DNA of 27,118 nucleotides from an uncultured bacterium (GTDB lineage: Bacteria > Actinomycetota > Coriobacteriia > Coriobacteriales > Eggerthellaceae), in contig CAJMOJ010000026.1 in the NCBI GenBank assembly GCA_905215035.1, positions 1-27,118 on the forward strand, written 5' to 3'. A program made the translations under genes and the position numbers. Shown here piece after piece: positions 14,691 through 23,110 of this stretch (its first letter is position 1; each line of letters begins with the position of its first letter). A model generated the notes under the pieces. It had not been told where the DNA came from. It saw only the letters and a list, made by a program, of their open reading frames with translations, and made no database searches.

Positions 14691-15893
14691 TTATTTGATG
14701 ATCTTGGTGATACGACCAGATCCAACAGTGCGACCACCCTCGCGGATAGCGAAGCGAAGGCCTTCCTCCATAGCGATAGGATGAATGAGTTCACCGCGGA
14801 GCTCAACATTATCACCAGGCATAACCATTTCGGTGCCTTCTGGGAGGTGTGCAACACCAGTAACGTCGGTGGTGCGGAAGTAGAACTGAGGACGATAGCC
14901 ATCAAAGAATGGAGTATGACGTCCGCCTTCTTCCTTAGTAAGGATGTAAACCTGACCCTCGAACTCAGTATGAGGAGTTACAGAGCCTGGCTTGCAGAGA
15001 ACCTGACCACGAACAATGTCCTCACGCTTAATGCCACGGAGCAAGCAACCGATGTTGTCGCCAGCCTGAGCCTCATCAAGAAGCTTGCGGAACATCTCAA
15101 TACCGGTGCAAACGGTCTTCTCGGTCTCTTTGATGCCAACGATTTCAAGTTCATCGTTAACATGAAGAACGCCGCGCTCAACACGACCAGTTGCAACAGT
15201 ACCGCGACCGGTAATAGTCATGGTATCCTCGATAGCCATCAAGAATGGCTTATCAACGTCGCGCTCTGGAGTTGGGATGTAAGAATCAACAGCGTCCATG
15301 AGCTCCCAGATCTTATCCTGGTATGCAGCGTCGCCCTCGAGAGCTTTCAAAGCAGAACCACGGATGATTGGGGTGTCGTCTCCAGGGAACTCATAAGAAT
15401 CAAGAAGTTCACGAACTTCCATTTCAACAAGCTCAAGGAGCTCTTCGTCATCAACCATGTCGCATTTGTTCAAGAATACAACGATGTAAGGAACGCCAAC
15501 CTGACGAGCGAGCAAGATGTGCTCACGAGTCTGAGCCATTGGGCCGTCAGTTGCAGCGATAACGAGAATAGCACCATCCATCTGAGCAGCACCAGTAATC
15601 ATGTTCTTGACGTAGTCAGCATGGCCTGGGCAGTCAACGTGTGCGTAGTGACGAGTGTCAGTCTCATACTCAATGTGAGCAATAGAGATGGTAATACCGC
15701 GCTCGCGCTCTTCAGGAGCCTTATCGATGTCTTCAAATGCGGTAAAGTCTGCGTTTGCAGAACCATGAGAACCGTCATTAGAAGAAAGGGTCTTGGAGAT
15801 TGCAGCGGTAAGCGTAGTTTTGCCATGGTCAACGTGACCGATGGTGCCAATGTTTACATGTGGCTTAGTACGCTCAAACTTTTCCTTTGCCAT
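14691..15893 (-). CDS. tuf: elongation factor Tu
   Basis: 400 residues, full length. GTPase motifs are GHVDHGKT (near 19-26), RGITI, DCPGHADY, NKCD and GSALK; domains 2 and 3 follow with the usual KEEGGRHTPFFDGYRPQFYFRTTDVTG. EF-Tu delivers aminoacyl-tRNA to the ribosome. AGGAGG precedes the ATG. The gene is downstream of three tRNAs, as in the tufB locus of enterobacteria, and upstream of rpmG. The opposite strand also has a long open frame, which is a codon-bias artefact. Confidence 0.98.
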   Translation of the reverse strand: MAKEKFERTKPHVNIGTIGHVDHGKTTLTAAISKTLSSNDGSHGSANADFTAFEDIDKAPEERERGITISIAHIEYETDTRHYAHVDCPGHADYVKNMITGAAQMDGAILVIAATDGPMAQTREHILLARQVGVPYIVVFLNKCDMVDDEELLELVEMEVRELLDSYEFPGDDTPIIRGSALKALEGDAAYQDKIWELMDAVDSYIPTPERDVDKPFLMAIEDTMTITGRGTVATGRVERGVLHVNDELEIVGIKETEKTVCTGIEMFRKLLDEAQAGDNIGCLLRGIKREDIVRGQVLCKPGSVTPHTEFEGQVYILTKEEGGRHTPFFDGYRPQFYFRTTDVTGVAHLPEGTEMVMPGDNVELRGELIHPIAMEEGLRFAIREGGRTVGSGRITKIIK

Positions 15894-15935
15894 TTAGTCC
15901 TCCTAATGGAAATGCCTTTTGAGGGCAATTAACTG

Positions 15936-15960
15936 TAAAGAAAAGCTTACAAACGTAAGC
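15936..15960 (-). terminator. attenuator-like hairpin between tRNA-Met and tuf
   Basis: GCTTAC (15960-15955 in reverse) and GTAAGC (15950-15945) form a 6-bp stem with a 4-nt loop, followed on the reverse strand by TTTTCTTT. It probably lets part of the transcription through, adjusting tRNA and tuf levels separately. Confidence 0.5.
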
Positions 15961-15971
15961 GAAAAATTAAA

Positions 15972-16048
15972 TGGTAGCGGTGACTGGATTCGAACCAGTG
16001 ACGCCACGGGTATGAACCGTGTGCTCTAACCAACTGAGCTACACCGCC
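15972..16048 (-). tRNA. tRNA-Met, elongator (anticodon CAT)
   Basis: 77 nt with encoded CCA. The acceptor arms GGCGGTG and CACCGCT pair with a G-T first pair; the anticodon stem is CACGG/CCGTG with loop TTCATAC; the T-loop is TTCGAAT. The first pair and the lack of three G-C pairs in the anticodon stem indicate the elongator and not the initiator. An Ile-tRNA(CAT) modified to lysidine is less likely by sequence. Confidence 0.93.
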
Positions 16049-16055
16049 ATAAAGC

Positions 16056-16131
16056 TGGTGCCCACAAGCAGACTCGAACTGCTGACCTCTTCGTTACCAA
16101 CGAAGTGCTCTACCGGCTGAGCTATGTGGGC
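16056..16131 (-). tRNA. tRNA-Thr (anticodon GGT)
   Basis: 76 nt with encoded CCA. The acceptor arms GCCCACA and TGTGGGC pair, and the anticodon stem CTTCG/CGAAG encloses TTGGTAA. It is separated by 7 nt from tRNA-Met and by 3 nt from tRNA-Tyr, so the three are one transcript. Confidence 0.97.
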
Positions 16132-16134
16132 AAA

Positions 16135-16219
16135 TGGTGGAAGCGCAAGGATTCGAACCTTGGAAGGCTGAGCCAACGGGTTTACAGCCCGTCCCATTTG
16201 ACCGCTTTGGTACGCTTCC
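16135..16219 (-). tRNA. tRNA-Tyr (anticodon GTA)
   Basis: 85 nt with encoded CCA and the long variable arm of class II tRNAs. The acceptor arms GGAAGCG and CGCTTCC pair; the anticodon stem ACGGG/CCCGT encloses CTGTAAA. It is the first gene of the tRNA-tuf transcript. Confidence 0.97.
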
Positions 16220-16293
16220 ATTTTTTGTCATGTGCAATTTTCAAGCTGCCTGCCTGCTCAAACACACTATGCTTAGTTCAAGCGGGCAAAGGA

Positions 16294-16322
16294 ATAATAC
16301 GCTACCCATCTTTTAATGTCAA
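16294..16322 (-). promoter_or_regulatory. strong promoter of the tRNA-tuf operon
   Basis: On the reverse strand a perfect TTGACA (16322-16317) and TATTAT (16299-16294) are exactly 17 bp apart. Transcription would start near 16287, about 70 nt before tRNA-Tyr. This is the best sigma-70-type promoter in the window. Confidence 0.8.
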
Positions 16323-16327
16323 CGGCT

Positions 16328-16345
16328 TACACGCCCCCGCGTGTA
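16328..16345. promoter_or_regulatory. GC-rich inverted repeat next to the tRNA-tuf promoter
   Basis: TACACGC (16328-16334) and GCGTGTA (16339-16345) are perfect arms around CCCC. It sits five bases upstream of the -35 box, where an activator would bind. Confidence 0.5.
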
Positions 16346-16433
16346 TCTATCCATATCCTGGGCACAATTACTTCCTTCGTTTTGTTATTTTACCCGATCA
16401 CCGGCGGTATTTAAGCAAAACCGCTCACCGATG

Positions 16434-16463
16434 ATAAACGGCCTGAGCATCCGCTCAGGCCGT
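16434..16463 (-). terminator. terminator of the putP gene
   Basis: ACGGCCTGAGC (16463-16453 in reverse) pairs with GCTCAGGCCGT (16448-16438), 11 perfect pairs and a 4-nt loop, then TTTAT on the reverse strand. It lies about 85 bp after the putP stop codon. Confidence 0.7.
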
Positions 16464-16548
16464 CTTGTGCGTCAAAAGATTTTTAAGTTTCACACTTTTG
16501 AAGTAAAAACTTGATCAAAAAATAATCCGAAGTTGCTCTACTACCCTT

Positions 16549-18111
16549 TTAGCAGTCGGCCTCCATATAATGATCAAATTCATTGGTGATTTCCTCGGAT
16601 GGTGCTTTGGTAAGAAGCGACACAATCACAATGGCTAAAGAACCCAAAATAAAGGCAGGCAGCAATTCATAAACACCAAAAAGGCCACCTAATGGCTTCA
16701 GGAATTCATGCCACACCACAACAACAATTGCGCCAGTTGCCATTCCTGCAAGGGCACCTTGCATATTAGTACGACGCCAATAAAGCGAGAAAAGCATCAG
16801 TGGGCCAAACGAAGCACCAAAGCCTGCCCATGCATAAGAAACAATATTGAAGATTGTTGAATTCTCATCAAGTGCAATAACAATACCAAACAATAAAATT
16901 GCCACCAAGGTTAAACGCGCAACAATAAGCACTTGTCCATCGGTAGCATCACGCTTAATAAGACCTCGGAAAATATTTTCTGCAACAGCAGAGCCAGAAA
17001 TCAAAAGGTATGATGAAGATGAAGACATTGCTGCAGCAAAAATACCCGATACAACAAGACCACAGAAAAATGAAGGTAACAGCATCTGTGAGAGGACAAT
17101 AAAGATATTCTCAGCAGCAGATTGTGTTAAAAATTCAACGGGCATAACTGCACGACCGATCAAACCAATCGATACAGCGCAAGCAAGCGAAATGACAACC
17201 CAGGTTACACCGATAATACGGCTCTTTTTGATCAAGCTGGAATTTTCAATGGACATAAAGCGAACCAAAACCTGAGGCATACCAAAGTATCCCAAGCCCC
17301 ATGCAAGACAAGAAACAATAGCAATAAGACCGTATTCTGTTGGTTCCCCAAACTCAGGTAGACCATCAGTTACCAGTTGCGATCCATCGGATCCTACAAC
17401 AGGCACTGCCATTTCTGTACCTGACAAGAATCCTGGAATAGACTGCAAATATGCAAGAGTGTTTTCAATACCGCCTGCTTGTGCAACCGAACCACAGAAA
17501 ACAACTACAAGCGCACAGATCATGATAGAACCCTGGATTAAATCTGTTGTACAAACAGACAGATAACCACCAACAAAGGTGTAGAGAAATACAATCAATG
17601 CACCCAACACCATCATGGTTGCGTAATCAAGGCCAAATAATGTTGAGAAAAGCTTGCCGCACGTAACAAAACATGAACCAACATAAATGCTGAAGAACAA
17701 CAAAATGATGATTGCGGCAATCGTCATTAAGATATTTTTCTTATCATGAAAACGATTAGAGAAATAATTTGGAAGTGTAATAGCATTGCCTGCGACTTGA
17801 GAATATTTGCGCAGGCGTTTTGCAACAAACTTCCAGTTAAGGTAGGTGCCGATCGCCAAACCAATTGCGGTCCACATTGCATCTGACGCACCACAAAAAT
17901 AAGCAAGACCTGGTAGACCCATAAGAAGCCAACCAGACATATCGGACGCTTCAGCTGACAGCGCCGTCAACCAGGGACCCAGTCCACGACCACCTAAAAA
18001 GTAGTTTTCTGCAGACTGGTTGGACTTTTTGGCATACAAAAAGCCAATGACGACAACGACTACAAAGTAGATCAACATCGCCAATAGTACCCAGAAGTCA
18101 TTAGATACCAT
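16549..18111 (-). CDS. putP: sodium/proline symporter (SSF family)
   Basis: 520 residues. It is a sodium:solute symporter with about 12-13 membrane segments. It shows the SSF signature region AKKSNQSAENYFLGGRGLGPWLTALSAEASDMSGWLLMGLPG, with the SAEASDMSGW stretch found in proline transporters, and the second conserved region GYFGMPQVLVRFMSIE. PutP imports proline driven by sodium. An ATG at 18117 is only 1 nt from AAAGG, so the ATG at 18111 (7 nt spacing) is the better start. It is divergent from the aminotransferase gene. Related SSF substrates such as pantothenate cannot be fully excluded. Confidence 0.87.
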   Translation of the reverse strand: MVSNDFWVLLAMLIYFVVVVVIGFLYAKKSNQSAENYFLGGRGLGPWLTALSAEASDMSGWLLMGLPGLAYFCGASDAMWTAIGLAIGTYLNWKFVAKRLRKYSQVAGNAITLPNYFSNRFHDKKNILMTIAAIIILLFFSIYVGSCFVTCGKLFSTLFGLDYATMMVLGALIVFLYTFVGGYLSVCTTDLIQGSIMICALVVVFCGSVAQAGGIENTLAYLQSIPGFLSGTEMAVPVVGSDGSQLVTDGLPEFGEPTEYGLIAIVSCLAWGLGYFGMPQVLVRFMSIENSSLIKKSRIIGVTWVVISLACAVSIGLIGRAVMPVEFLTQSAAENIFIVLSQMLLPSFFCGLVVSGIFAAAMSSSSSYLLISGSAVAENIFRGLIKRDATDGQVLIVARLTLVAILLFGIVIALDENSTIFNIVSYAWAGFGASFGPLMLFSLYWRRTNMQGALAGMATGAIVVVVWHEFLKPLGGLFGVYELLPAFILGSLAIVIVSLLTKAPSEEITNEFDHYMEADC

Positions 18112-18168
18112 ATACATGCCTTTCTTTTTTACTCGGAGGATTCAAGCAGTATTGCATGAACGTGCAGG

Positions 18169-18176
18169 ATTATACT
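18169..18176. promoter_or_regulatory. overlapping divergent -10 boxes
   Basis: A perfect TATAAT on the reverse strand (18174-18169), facing putP, shares bases with TATACT on the forward strand (18171-18176), facing the aminotransferase. Both -35 regions are weak. If both work, polymerases would compete. Confidence 0.4.
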
Positions 18177-18249
18177 GTTCCTAACTAAAGTGCTCCCCCA
18201 CATTCTCGTGAGAGCCACCAATCATATGGATAACGAAAGGAAAACTGGC

Positions 18250-19536
18250 ATGGCATTCTATGCTGACATGACCAAAGAAGAGCTCACTTCTCTTAAAGCA
18301 GCGCTTGAAGAAGAATACAAAACGTTCAAAGAGCGTGGTTTGTCCCTTAATATGGCACGTGGAAAACCGGCAGCAAACCAACTCGATCTCAGTATGCCTA
18401 TGCTCGACATAGTTAACTCAAACGGCCCTATCAAAGATGCCGCTGGAAATGACGTTCGCAATTATGGCATTGTTGACGGCATCACTGAAGCACGCGAATT
18501 AATGGCATCTATCCTTGACGATAACGCAGACACCACTATCGTTTTTGGTAACTCAAGCCTCAATATCATGTATGACACCGTTGCACGTTGTTGGATGTTT
18601 GGCACACTTGGGTCTACCCCTTGGTGTCAACTCGATGAAGTTAAATTCCTTTGTCCCGTCCCAGGCTATGATCGTCACTTTGGCGTGACTGAGGCATTCG
18701 GCATCACCATGCTTCCTGTCCCCATGACTGAAGATGGTCCTGATATGGATGTCGTCGAAGCGCTGGTAGCAGACGATGCGGCCATCAAGGGTATCTGGTG
18801 TGTTCCTAAGTATTCTAATCCTGGTGGCGTCACCTATTCTGATGACGTAGTTGATCGTCTTGCTTCCATGAAATGCGCCGCTGATGATTTCCGTATTTTC
18901 TGGGACAATGCATATGCGGTCCACCACCTTTTTGATGATCCCGCTGATCAAGATCAGCTCAAAGACATTGCCAAGGCATGCCATGCAGCCGGAAACCCTA
19001 ATCGCTACTTCAAGTTTGCTTCAACATCTAAAATCACATTCCCTGGAGCAGGTATTTCTGGTCTTGCTGCTTCAGCTGATAATGTTGCAGAAATTACAAA
19101 ACGTATGGGCGTGCAGACTATTGGACATGACAAAATCAATGAGCTTCGTCATGCTCTTTTCTTAAAGGATGGCGATGGGGTTGCTGCACACATGGCAAAA
19201 CATGCTGCTATTTTGCGTCCAAAATTTGAGCTTGTTCTTTCCATCCTTGATGAAAATCTCACGCCTACGGGCTGCGGCTCATGGTCCAATCCGCGTGGTG
19301 GCTATTTTGTGTCTTTTGATGCTCCTGAAGGTACTGCAAAGCGTATTGTTGCCTTAGCAAAAGAAGCAGGGGTAACGATGACCGGCGCTGGTGCGACATA
19401 TCCCTATAAGAATGATCCTCGCGATTCCAACATTCGCATTGCTCCTACCCTTCCTCCTCTTGAGGAGCTTAAAGAAGCAATGGAAGTATTTGTCTGCTGC
19501 GTACGTCTTGCTTCTGTTGAAAAGCTACTCGCTTAA
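18250..19536 (+). CDS. aspartate aminotransferase, group Ie (MocR-like family)
   Basis: 428 residues. It is a fold-type I PLP enzyme of the family annotated as aspartate aminotransferase related to the MocR domain. The PLP lysine is K261 in FASTSKITFPGAGI; D219 (FWDNAYAVHH) would bind the pyridine nitrogen, N190 is in SNPGG, and the substrate arginine is in SNIRIAP. The N-terminus has LSLNMARGKPAANQLDLS, typical of this group. It probably exchanges aspartate and 2-oxoglutarate for oxaloacetate and glutamate. ATG 18250 follows AAAGGA; earlier in-frame starts from 18190 add non-conserved residues. A long terminator follows. Confidence 0.87.
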   Translation: MAFYADMTKEELTSLKAALEEEYKTFKERGLSLNMARGKPAANQLDLSMPMLDIVNSNGPIKDAAGNDVRNYGIVDGITEARELMASILDDNADTTIVFGNSSLNIMYDTVARCWMFGTLGSTPWCQLDEVKFLCPVPGYDRHFGVTEAFGITMLPVPMTEDGPDMDVVEALVADDAAIKGIWCVPKYSNPGGVTYSDDVVDRLASMKCAADDFRIFWDNAYAVHHLFDDPADQDQLKDIAKACHAAGNPNRYFKFASTSKITFPGAGISGLAASADNVAEITKRMGVQTIGHDKINELRHALFLKDGDGVAAHMAKHAAILRPKFELVLSILDENLTPTGCGSWSNPRGGYFVSFDAPEGTAKRIVALAKEAGVTMTGAGATYPYKNDPRDSNIRIAPTLPPLEELKEAMEVFVCCVRLASVEKLLA

Positions 19537-19574
19537 TACTGATCGAGCAATTCATAAAAAGTAACTCATAACGC

Positions 19575-19640
19575 AAAGAGCCGCTGTTCTCTTGATCGCA
19601 CAAATTGCAAAATCAAGAAAGCAGCGGCTTTATTACTTTA
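19575..19640 (+). terminator. long terminator after the aminotransferase
   Basis: GCCGCTG (19580-19586) through TTGAT pairs with ATCAA through CAGCGGC (19622-19628), about 17 bp with one mismatch and one wobble, then TTTATTACTTT. It lies between two convergent genes. Confidence 0.8.
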
Positions 19641-19756
19641 GATACGCTTTTACAAATACAATTTCACAAAAGAGCATCGCAAAACTAAGAACATGAGGTC
19701 AGAGGTAGGATTAGAGGTAGATCAAAGAAATCTTATTTGTATAGTAAATCCTCTTT

Positions 19757-20725
19757 TTATTCCGCATCAGACACGCTAATAGAGTTTGTTCGATAGGTCT
19801 TAACTACATCACGAATCGGCTCACTTAAAAACTTAACGTAGTGTGCAAAGACAAACGCTACCATCCCTGTTGCAAACACTGTTTCAAATACATAGAGTGC
19901 CTGAAAACAGCTCAGAGCAAGTCCTTCAAAGGCAAACAAATCAATAGCGAGACCGAGAGCGGTTGCTGTAATTACAAACGGGAACGTCATAGCCGCATAG
20001 CTTGGGAAAAAACCACCTTTAATGAAAGAAGGAACTTTTACCAAGACAGAAATAAAACAAAATTGAGCAAAAGCAAGAAGCACAGCAATAAAAATCAAAT
20101 TAGGGTTTTCGGTAATAGCAAGATAGCCTGCGATAGAGAGACTTGCTGGAGCAGAATAGATACACAAAAGTGGTCGAGCAGCATGAGGTACAGGATACTT
20201 GATATAACGGATAGAGATTAAAACGAGCAAAACAGGATAGCAACTAAATCCAATCCAGAACAATACCGTTCAAAAAGCTTCCATACCATATATGGGAGAA
20301 GTCAACGCTGCAACAATAATGCCAACATAGCAAATAAAATAGGTTGGAAAAACACTCGCAAGCTTAAACGATAGAAAGAATCTAAATACAAACCACACCA
20401 TCAAACAAAGATGAGCAACAATGGCAGCCATCCAAGCAATAAAGGCTGGCGCATATGCGAAGGGAGCAAGGTAGCCTGTCAACTGCATGATTGCCATAAA
20501 TAATGTTGCTGATACGCTAGCAAGGATAGGATTCCTGAAATCCTCCTTAATCATGGCCGGAAATAAACATGCCTTACTAATGACTAAAACAACCAAAAGC
20601 AAGGAAAGCGATCCACAAAGAAAGCGAGCGACCCCTAAATAAGGATCGAGCAAATTACCCAAAGCTGCTAAACCAAGTGCAACTCCTGCCGTAGGAATAG
20701 GAACTCGCTTAATAAAGTCCTTCAT
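19757..20725 (-). pseudogene. TDT-family (TehA/Mae1-type) transporter split by an in-frame TGA
   Basis: Two open frames, 20725-20270 and 20263-19757, are in the same phase and separated by a single TGA at 20272-20270. Joined they give about 322 residues, the usual length for bacterial TDT transporters (tellurite-resistance/dicarboxylate family), with about ten membrane segments. The first half has KRVPIPTAGVALGLAALGNLL and ends YVGIIVAALTSPIYGMEAF; the second resumes LFWIGFSCYPVLLVL and contains the conserved APASLSIAGYL and FPSYAAMTFPFVI. The region around the stop has no frameshift. It may be a nonsense mutation (GGA to TGA would suit the family), a sequencing error or read-through. GAAAGGG precedes the ATG at 20725. 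Confidence 0.8.
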
Positions 20726-20761
20726 AACCACCCTTTCAATAGTTTTATGCCTATTGGACTC

Positions 20762-20846
20762 GTTCGAACACTTTTACTAGTATTCCCGATTTCGACAAAA
20801 ACTATTCCTTATAATTATTTATGTCACTATAATTTATCCTTATAGT
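20762..20846. promoter_or_regulatory. LysR-type regulatory region between the TDT gene and its regulator
   Basis: The divergent spacer contains an inverted repeat ACTATAA (20826-20832) / TTATAGT (20840-20846), 7 bp apart, which fits the T-N11-A rule for LysR operators. TCCTTATA occurs twice, at 20806-20813 and 20837-20844, 31 bp apart, about three helical turns. A GTTCGAAC palindrome lies at 20762-20769. The placement fits LysR autoregulation and control of the transporter. Confidence 0.5.
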
Positions 20847-20889
20847 AAGCAGGACAAACAAAGCTGGTATCGATAAGAGGATTACGCTC

Positions 20890-21789
20890 ATGCTAGATTT
20901 TAGAGTAAAGACATTCCTTACCGTCTGCCAAACACGCAACTATACCGCAGCAGCTAAACAACTGCATATTACTCAGCCCACCGTGTCGCAACATATTTCT
21001 TTTTTAGAAAAAGAATATGGAACTCCCCTCTTTGAGTACAAGCATCATAAGCTTTCACTTACTAAGGCTGGAACCATTCTCCAGCAGGTACTCTCCACGC
21101 GTATGCACGATGATGCGATTTTGCATGAAAAAATCCGCACTTTAAGCACAAACGCCTATCACCAGCTCACTCTTGGTATGACGCTAACAGCTGGCGAATA
21201 TATCGTAGCGCGGCCGCTTACGCGGCTTCTTTTAGAGCATCCCGAACTCAAAATCACAATTATTTCTGGCGACACCAAAGAGCTGCTTGAGCTTCTTGAC
21301 AAAGGCTTGATTGATTGTGCCTTTGTTGAAGGATTGTTCGACCAATCGATCTATGAATGCAACACGTTTAGTACCGAGCGTTTTGTCTGCGCTTGCGCAA
21401 GCAGTCATGAACTCAATGGTAGACATGCATCATTCGAAGATCTTTTTGGTTTACCGCTCTTTGTTCGTGAAAAAGGGTCAGGCACGCGTGCCATACTTGA
21501 ACATGCACTTGCTGAACAAAAACTTTCGCTAAATGCCTTTGTTGATGTAAATGAAATCGGAAGTTTAGGCATTATAAAAGTAATGCTCTCAGAAGGCCTC
21601 GGAATTTCATTTCTTTATGAAGCAGCCATTGAAGAAGAACTAGATCGCGGACAGCTTGGCATTATTTCGATCGAACCTAAACCTATCACTCATGATATTT
21701 CATTTATTCGCTTAAAACATAGTGCCTTTGAGCGAGAATACTACTCATTTTTCAAAGAGCTCATCACTTGCAAAGAAGCCCAACGATGA
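20890..21789 (+). CDS. LysR-family transcriptional regulator
   Basis: 299 residues. The N-terminal winged helix-turn-helix reads FLTVCQTRNYTAAAKQLHITQPTVSQHISFLEKEYGTPLFEYKHHKLSLTKAG, and an effector domain follows with LTLGMTLTAGEYIVARPL near 95 and GLGISFLYEAAIEEEL near 235. It is divergent from the TDT transporter, which is likely its target; the effector may be the transported substrate. It is one of the few genes here ending in TGA. Its stop lies only 4 bp from the convergent end of the rib operon with no terminator between. Confidence 0.9.
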   Translation: MLDFRVKTFLTVCQTRNYTAAAKQLHITQPTVSQHISFLEKEYGTPLFEYKHHKLSLTKAGTILQQVLSTRMHDDAILHEKIRTLSTNAYHQLTLGMTLTAGEYIVARPLTRLLLEHPELKITIISGDTKELLELLDKGLIDCAFVEGLFDQSIYECNTFSTERFVCACASSHELNGRHASFEDLFGLPLFVREKGSGTRAILEHALAEQKLSLNAFVDVNEIGSLGIIKVMLSEGLGISFLYEAAIEEELDRGQLGIISIEPKPITHDISFIRLKHSAFEREYYSFFKELITCKEAQR

Positions 21790-21793
21790 GGTC

Positions 21794-22609
21794 TTAGCAA
21801 AAGGCACGTTCAATACAGTCAAGAATATCAGTAGGACTCTGGACAAGATACGTCGCACCATCAAGCTCAGACGGCTCTCCAAATCCATAGAGACATCCAA
21901 CAGAAGCAATACCGTTATCGTTTGCCGCTTCTATATCGTGAAAGCGATCGCCCACAATCATATAAGGACCTTCAAGCGGCAACCGCGACGCGCTGTGGAC
22001 GCGCAAAGGGTGTTCTTTAATCTCTGCCCTAAAACACTTACTGTTAGGATTAGTGGCCTGCTGGAACATCTCTCCTTTTGAAATATCGTTATAATCTTCT
22101 GCCGCACAATAAAAATCAAACCATTGGTCAAGCTGAAACATCGCCCGATGCGCCTGACAATACTCAATACGACAATTGCTTAAAAGCGCAAGTTGAAAGC
22201 CCTTTGACCTAAGCTGGGTGAGCATATCAGGAACACCTATAAATAGGCGCGCTTTACCAGCAAGCGTGCGCGCATCCATCTCTTTTCCTACCAATGCGGC
22301 TGCCGTACGCCAAACAGATTCGGGGAGATCCGGTGCAAATGTCGTCCACATGGCCTTCGTGGTATAACCAAGCCAATGACTAATCCAACTATCACTAAAC
22401 TCTCGAGCAGGCATATATCCCTGTTCAACTAGCCATGCATAAGCACTACGAAAAGCTGGACCATACACCGCCATAGAATCATGCAGGGTCCCATCATAAT
22501 CAAAAAAGATAGTTCCATGCGACTCGCTTGTCTGCTGCCAACATGGCTGCGTTTCACTCATCATACGATCAGGAATATGAAAAACGGTATGTTTTGATCC
22601 AGCTTTCAT
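21794..22609 (-). CDS. HAD-superfamily phosphatase at the end of the rib operon
   Basis: 271 residues from the ATG after GAAAGG. All four HAD motifs are visible: FFDYDGTLHDS (nucleophile D37, acid/base D39), LLSNC (S144), K179 in ISKGE, and IVGDRFHDIEAA (D221, D225). The segment between motif I and II (about 50-125) is a helical C1-type cap. It starts 13 nt after ribH, so it is very likely co-transcribed with the riboflavin genes. The rib pathway needs a phosphatase for 5-amino-6-ribitylamino-uracil phosphate, a step done by HAD enzymes elsewhere; this gene is a good candidate, but the assignment rests on position. The Cys-rich N-terminal 30 residues are unusual. Confidence 0.85.
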   Translation of the reverse strand: MKAGSKHTVFHIPDRMMSETQPCWQQTSESHGTIFFDYDGTLHDSMAVYGPAFRSAYAWLVEQGYMPAREFSDSWISHWLGYTTKAMWTTFAPDLPESVWRTAAALVGKEMDARTLAGKARLFIGVPDMLTQLRSKGFQLALLSNCRIEYCQAHRAMFQLDQWFDFYCAAEDYNDISKGEMFQQATNPNSKCFRAEIKEHPLRVHSASRLPLEGPYMIVGDRFHDIEAANDNGIASVGCLYGFGEPSELDGATYLVQSPTDILDCIERAFC

Positions 22610-22622
22610 AGTCACCTTTCAC

Positions 22623-23090
22623 TTATGCTTCAATTTGCTTAATAACATTAACCATTTCTATCGCAGAAACCGCACAATCAAAGCCTTTATTGCCTGCTTT
22701 GGTACCAGCACGCTCAATTGCTTGTTCAATAGTATCGGTCGTCACGATGCCAAACATTACAGGAATTCCCGCCTCAAGCGAAACGTGCGCAATACCTTTT
22801 GCTGCCTCATTACATACAAGATCGTAATGTGATGTTGCACCACGAATGACAGCACCCAAGCAAATTACTGCATCATACTTACCGGTTTCTGCCATCTTCT
22901 TAGCAACAAGGGGGGTCTCAAAAGCGCCCGGAACCCAAGCAAGATCAACGTTCTCTTCTTTTACATCGTGACGCAAAAGAGCATCCATCGCTCCCCCGAT
23001 CAACTTGGAAGTAATAAACTCATTAAAACGAGAAGCAACAATACCAATTTTAATATCAGAAGAAACAAGCTTTCCTTCAAACGTAGCCAT
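22623..23090 (-). CDS. ribH: 6,7-dimethyl-8-ribityllumazine synthase
   Basis: 155 residues, normal for the icosahedral or pentameric lumazine synthase. It condenses the ribitylamino-uracil with dihydroxybutanone phosphate. Motifs are IVASRFNEFITSKLIGGAMDAL, WVPGAFETPLVAKKM, GAVIRGATSHYDLVCNEAAKGI with the active-site histidine in SHYD, and PVMFGIVTTDTIEQAIERAGTKAGNKGFDCA. It lies 237 nt after ribBA, across a repeat-filled gap, and 13 nt before the HAD gene. Confidence 0.97.
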   Translation of the reverse strand: MATFEGKLVSSDIKIGIVASRFNEFITSKLIGGAMDALLRHDVKEENVDLAWVPGAFETPLVAKKMAETGKYDAVICLGAVIRGATSHYDLVCNEAAKGIAHVSLEAGIPVMFGIVTTDTIEQAIERAGTKAGNKGFDCAVSAIEMVNVIKQIEA

Positions 23091-23110
23091 AGGAATACAA
23101 TCCTTTCTGT

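Noticed and set aside
14688..15932. Long open frame (414 codons) on the strand opposite tuf
   Set aside because: It is a mirror of the strong codon bias of tuf, has no RBS or family resemblance, and covers the tuf gene completely.
20261..20275. Selenocysteine read-through at the TGA in the TDT transporter
   Set aside because: Only a 4-bp stem directly after the TGA is possible; a bacterial SECIS needs a longer hairpin at a set distance, and the family has no Cys/Sec at this site.
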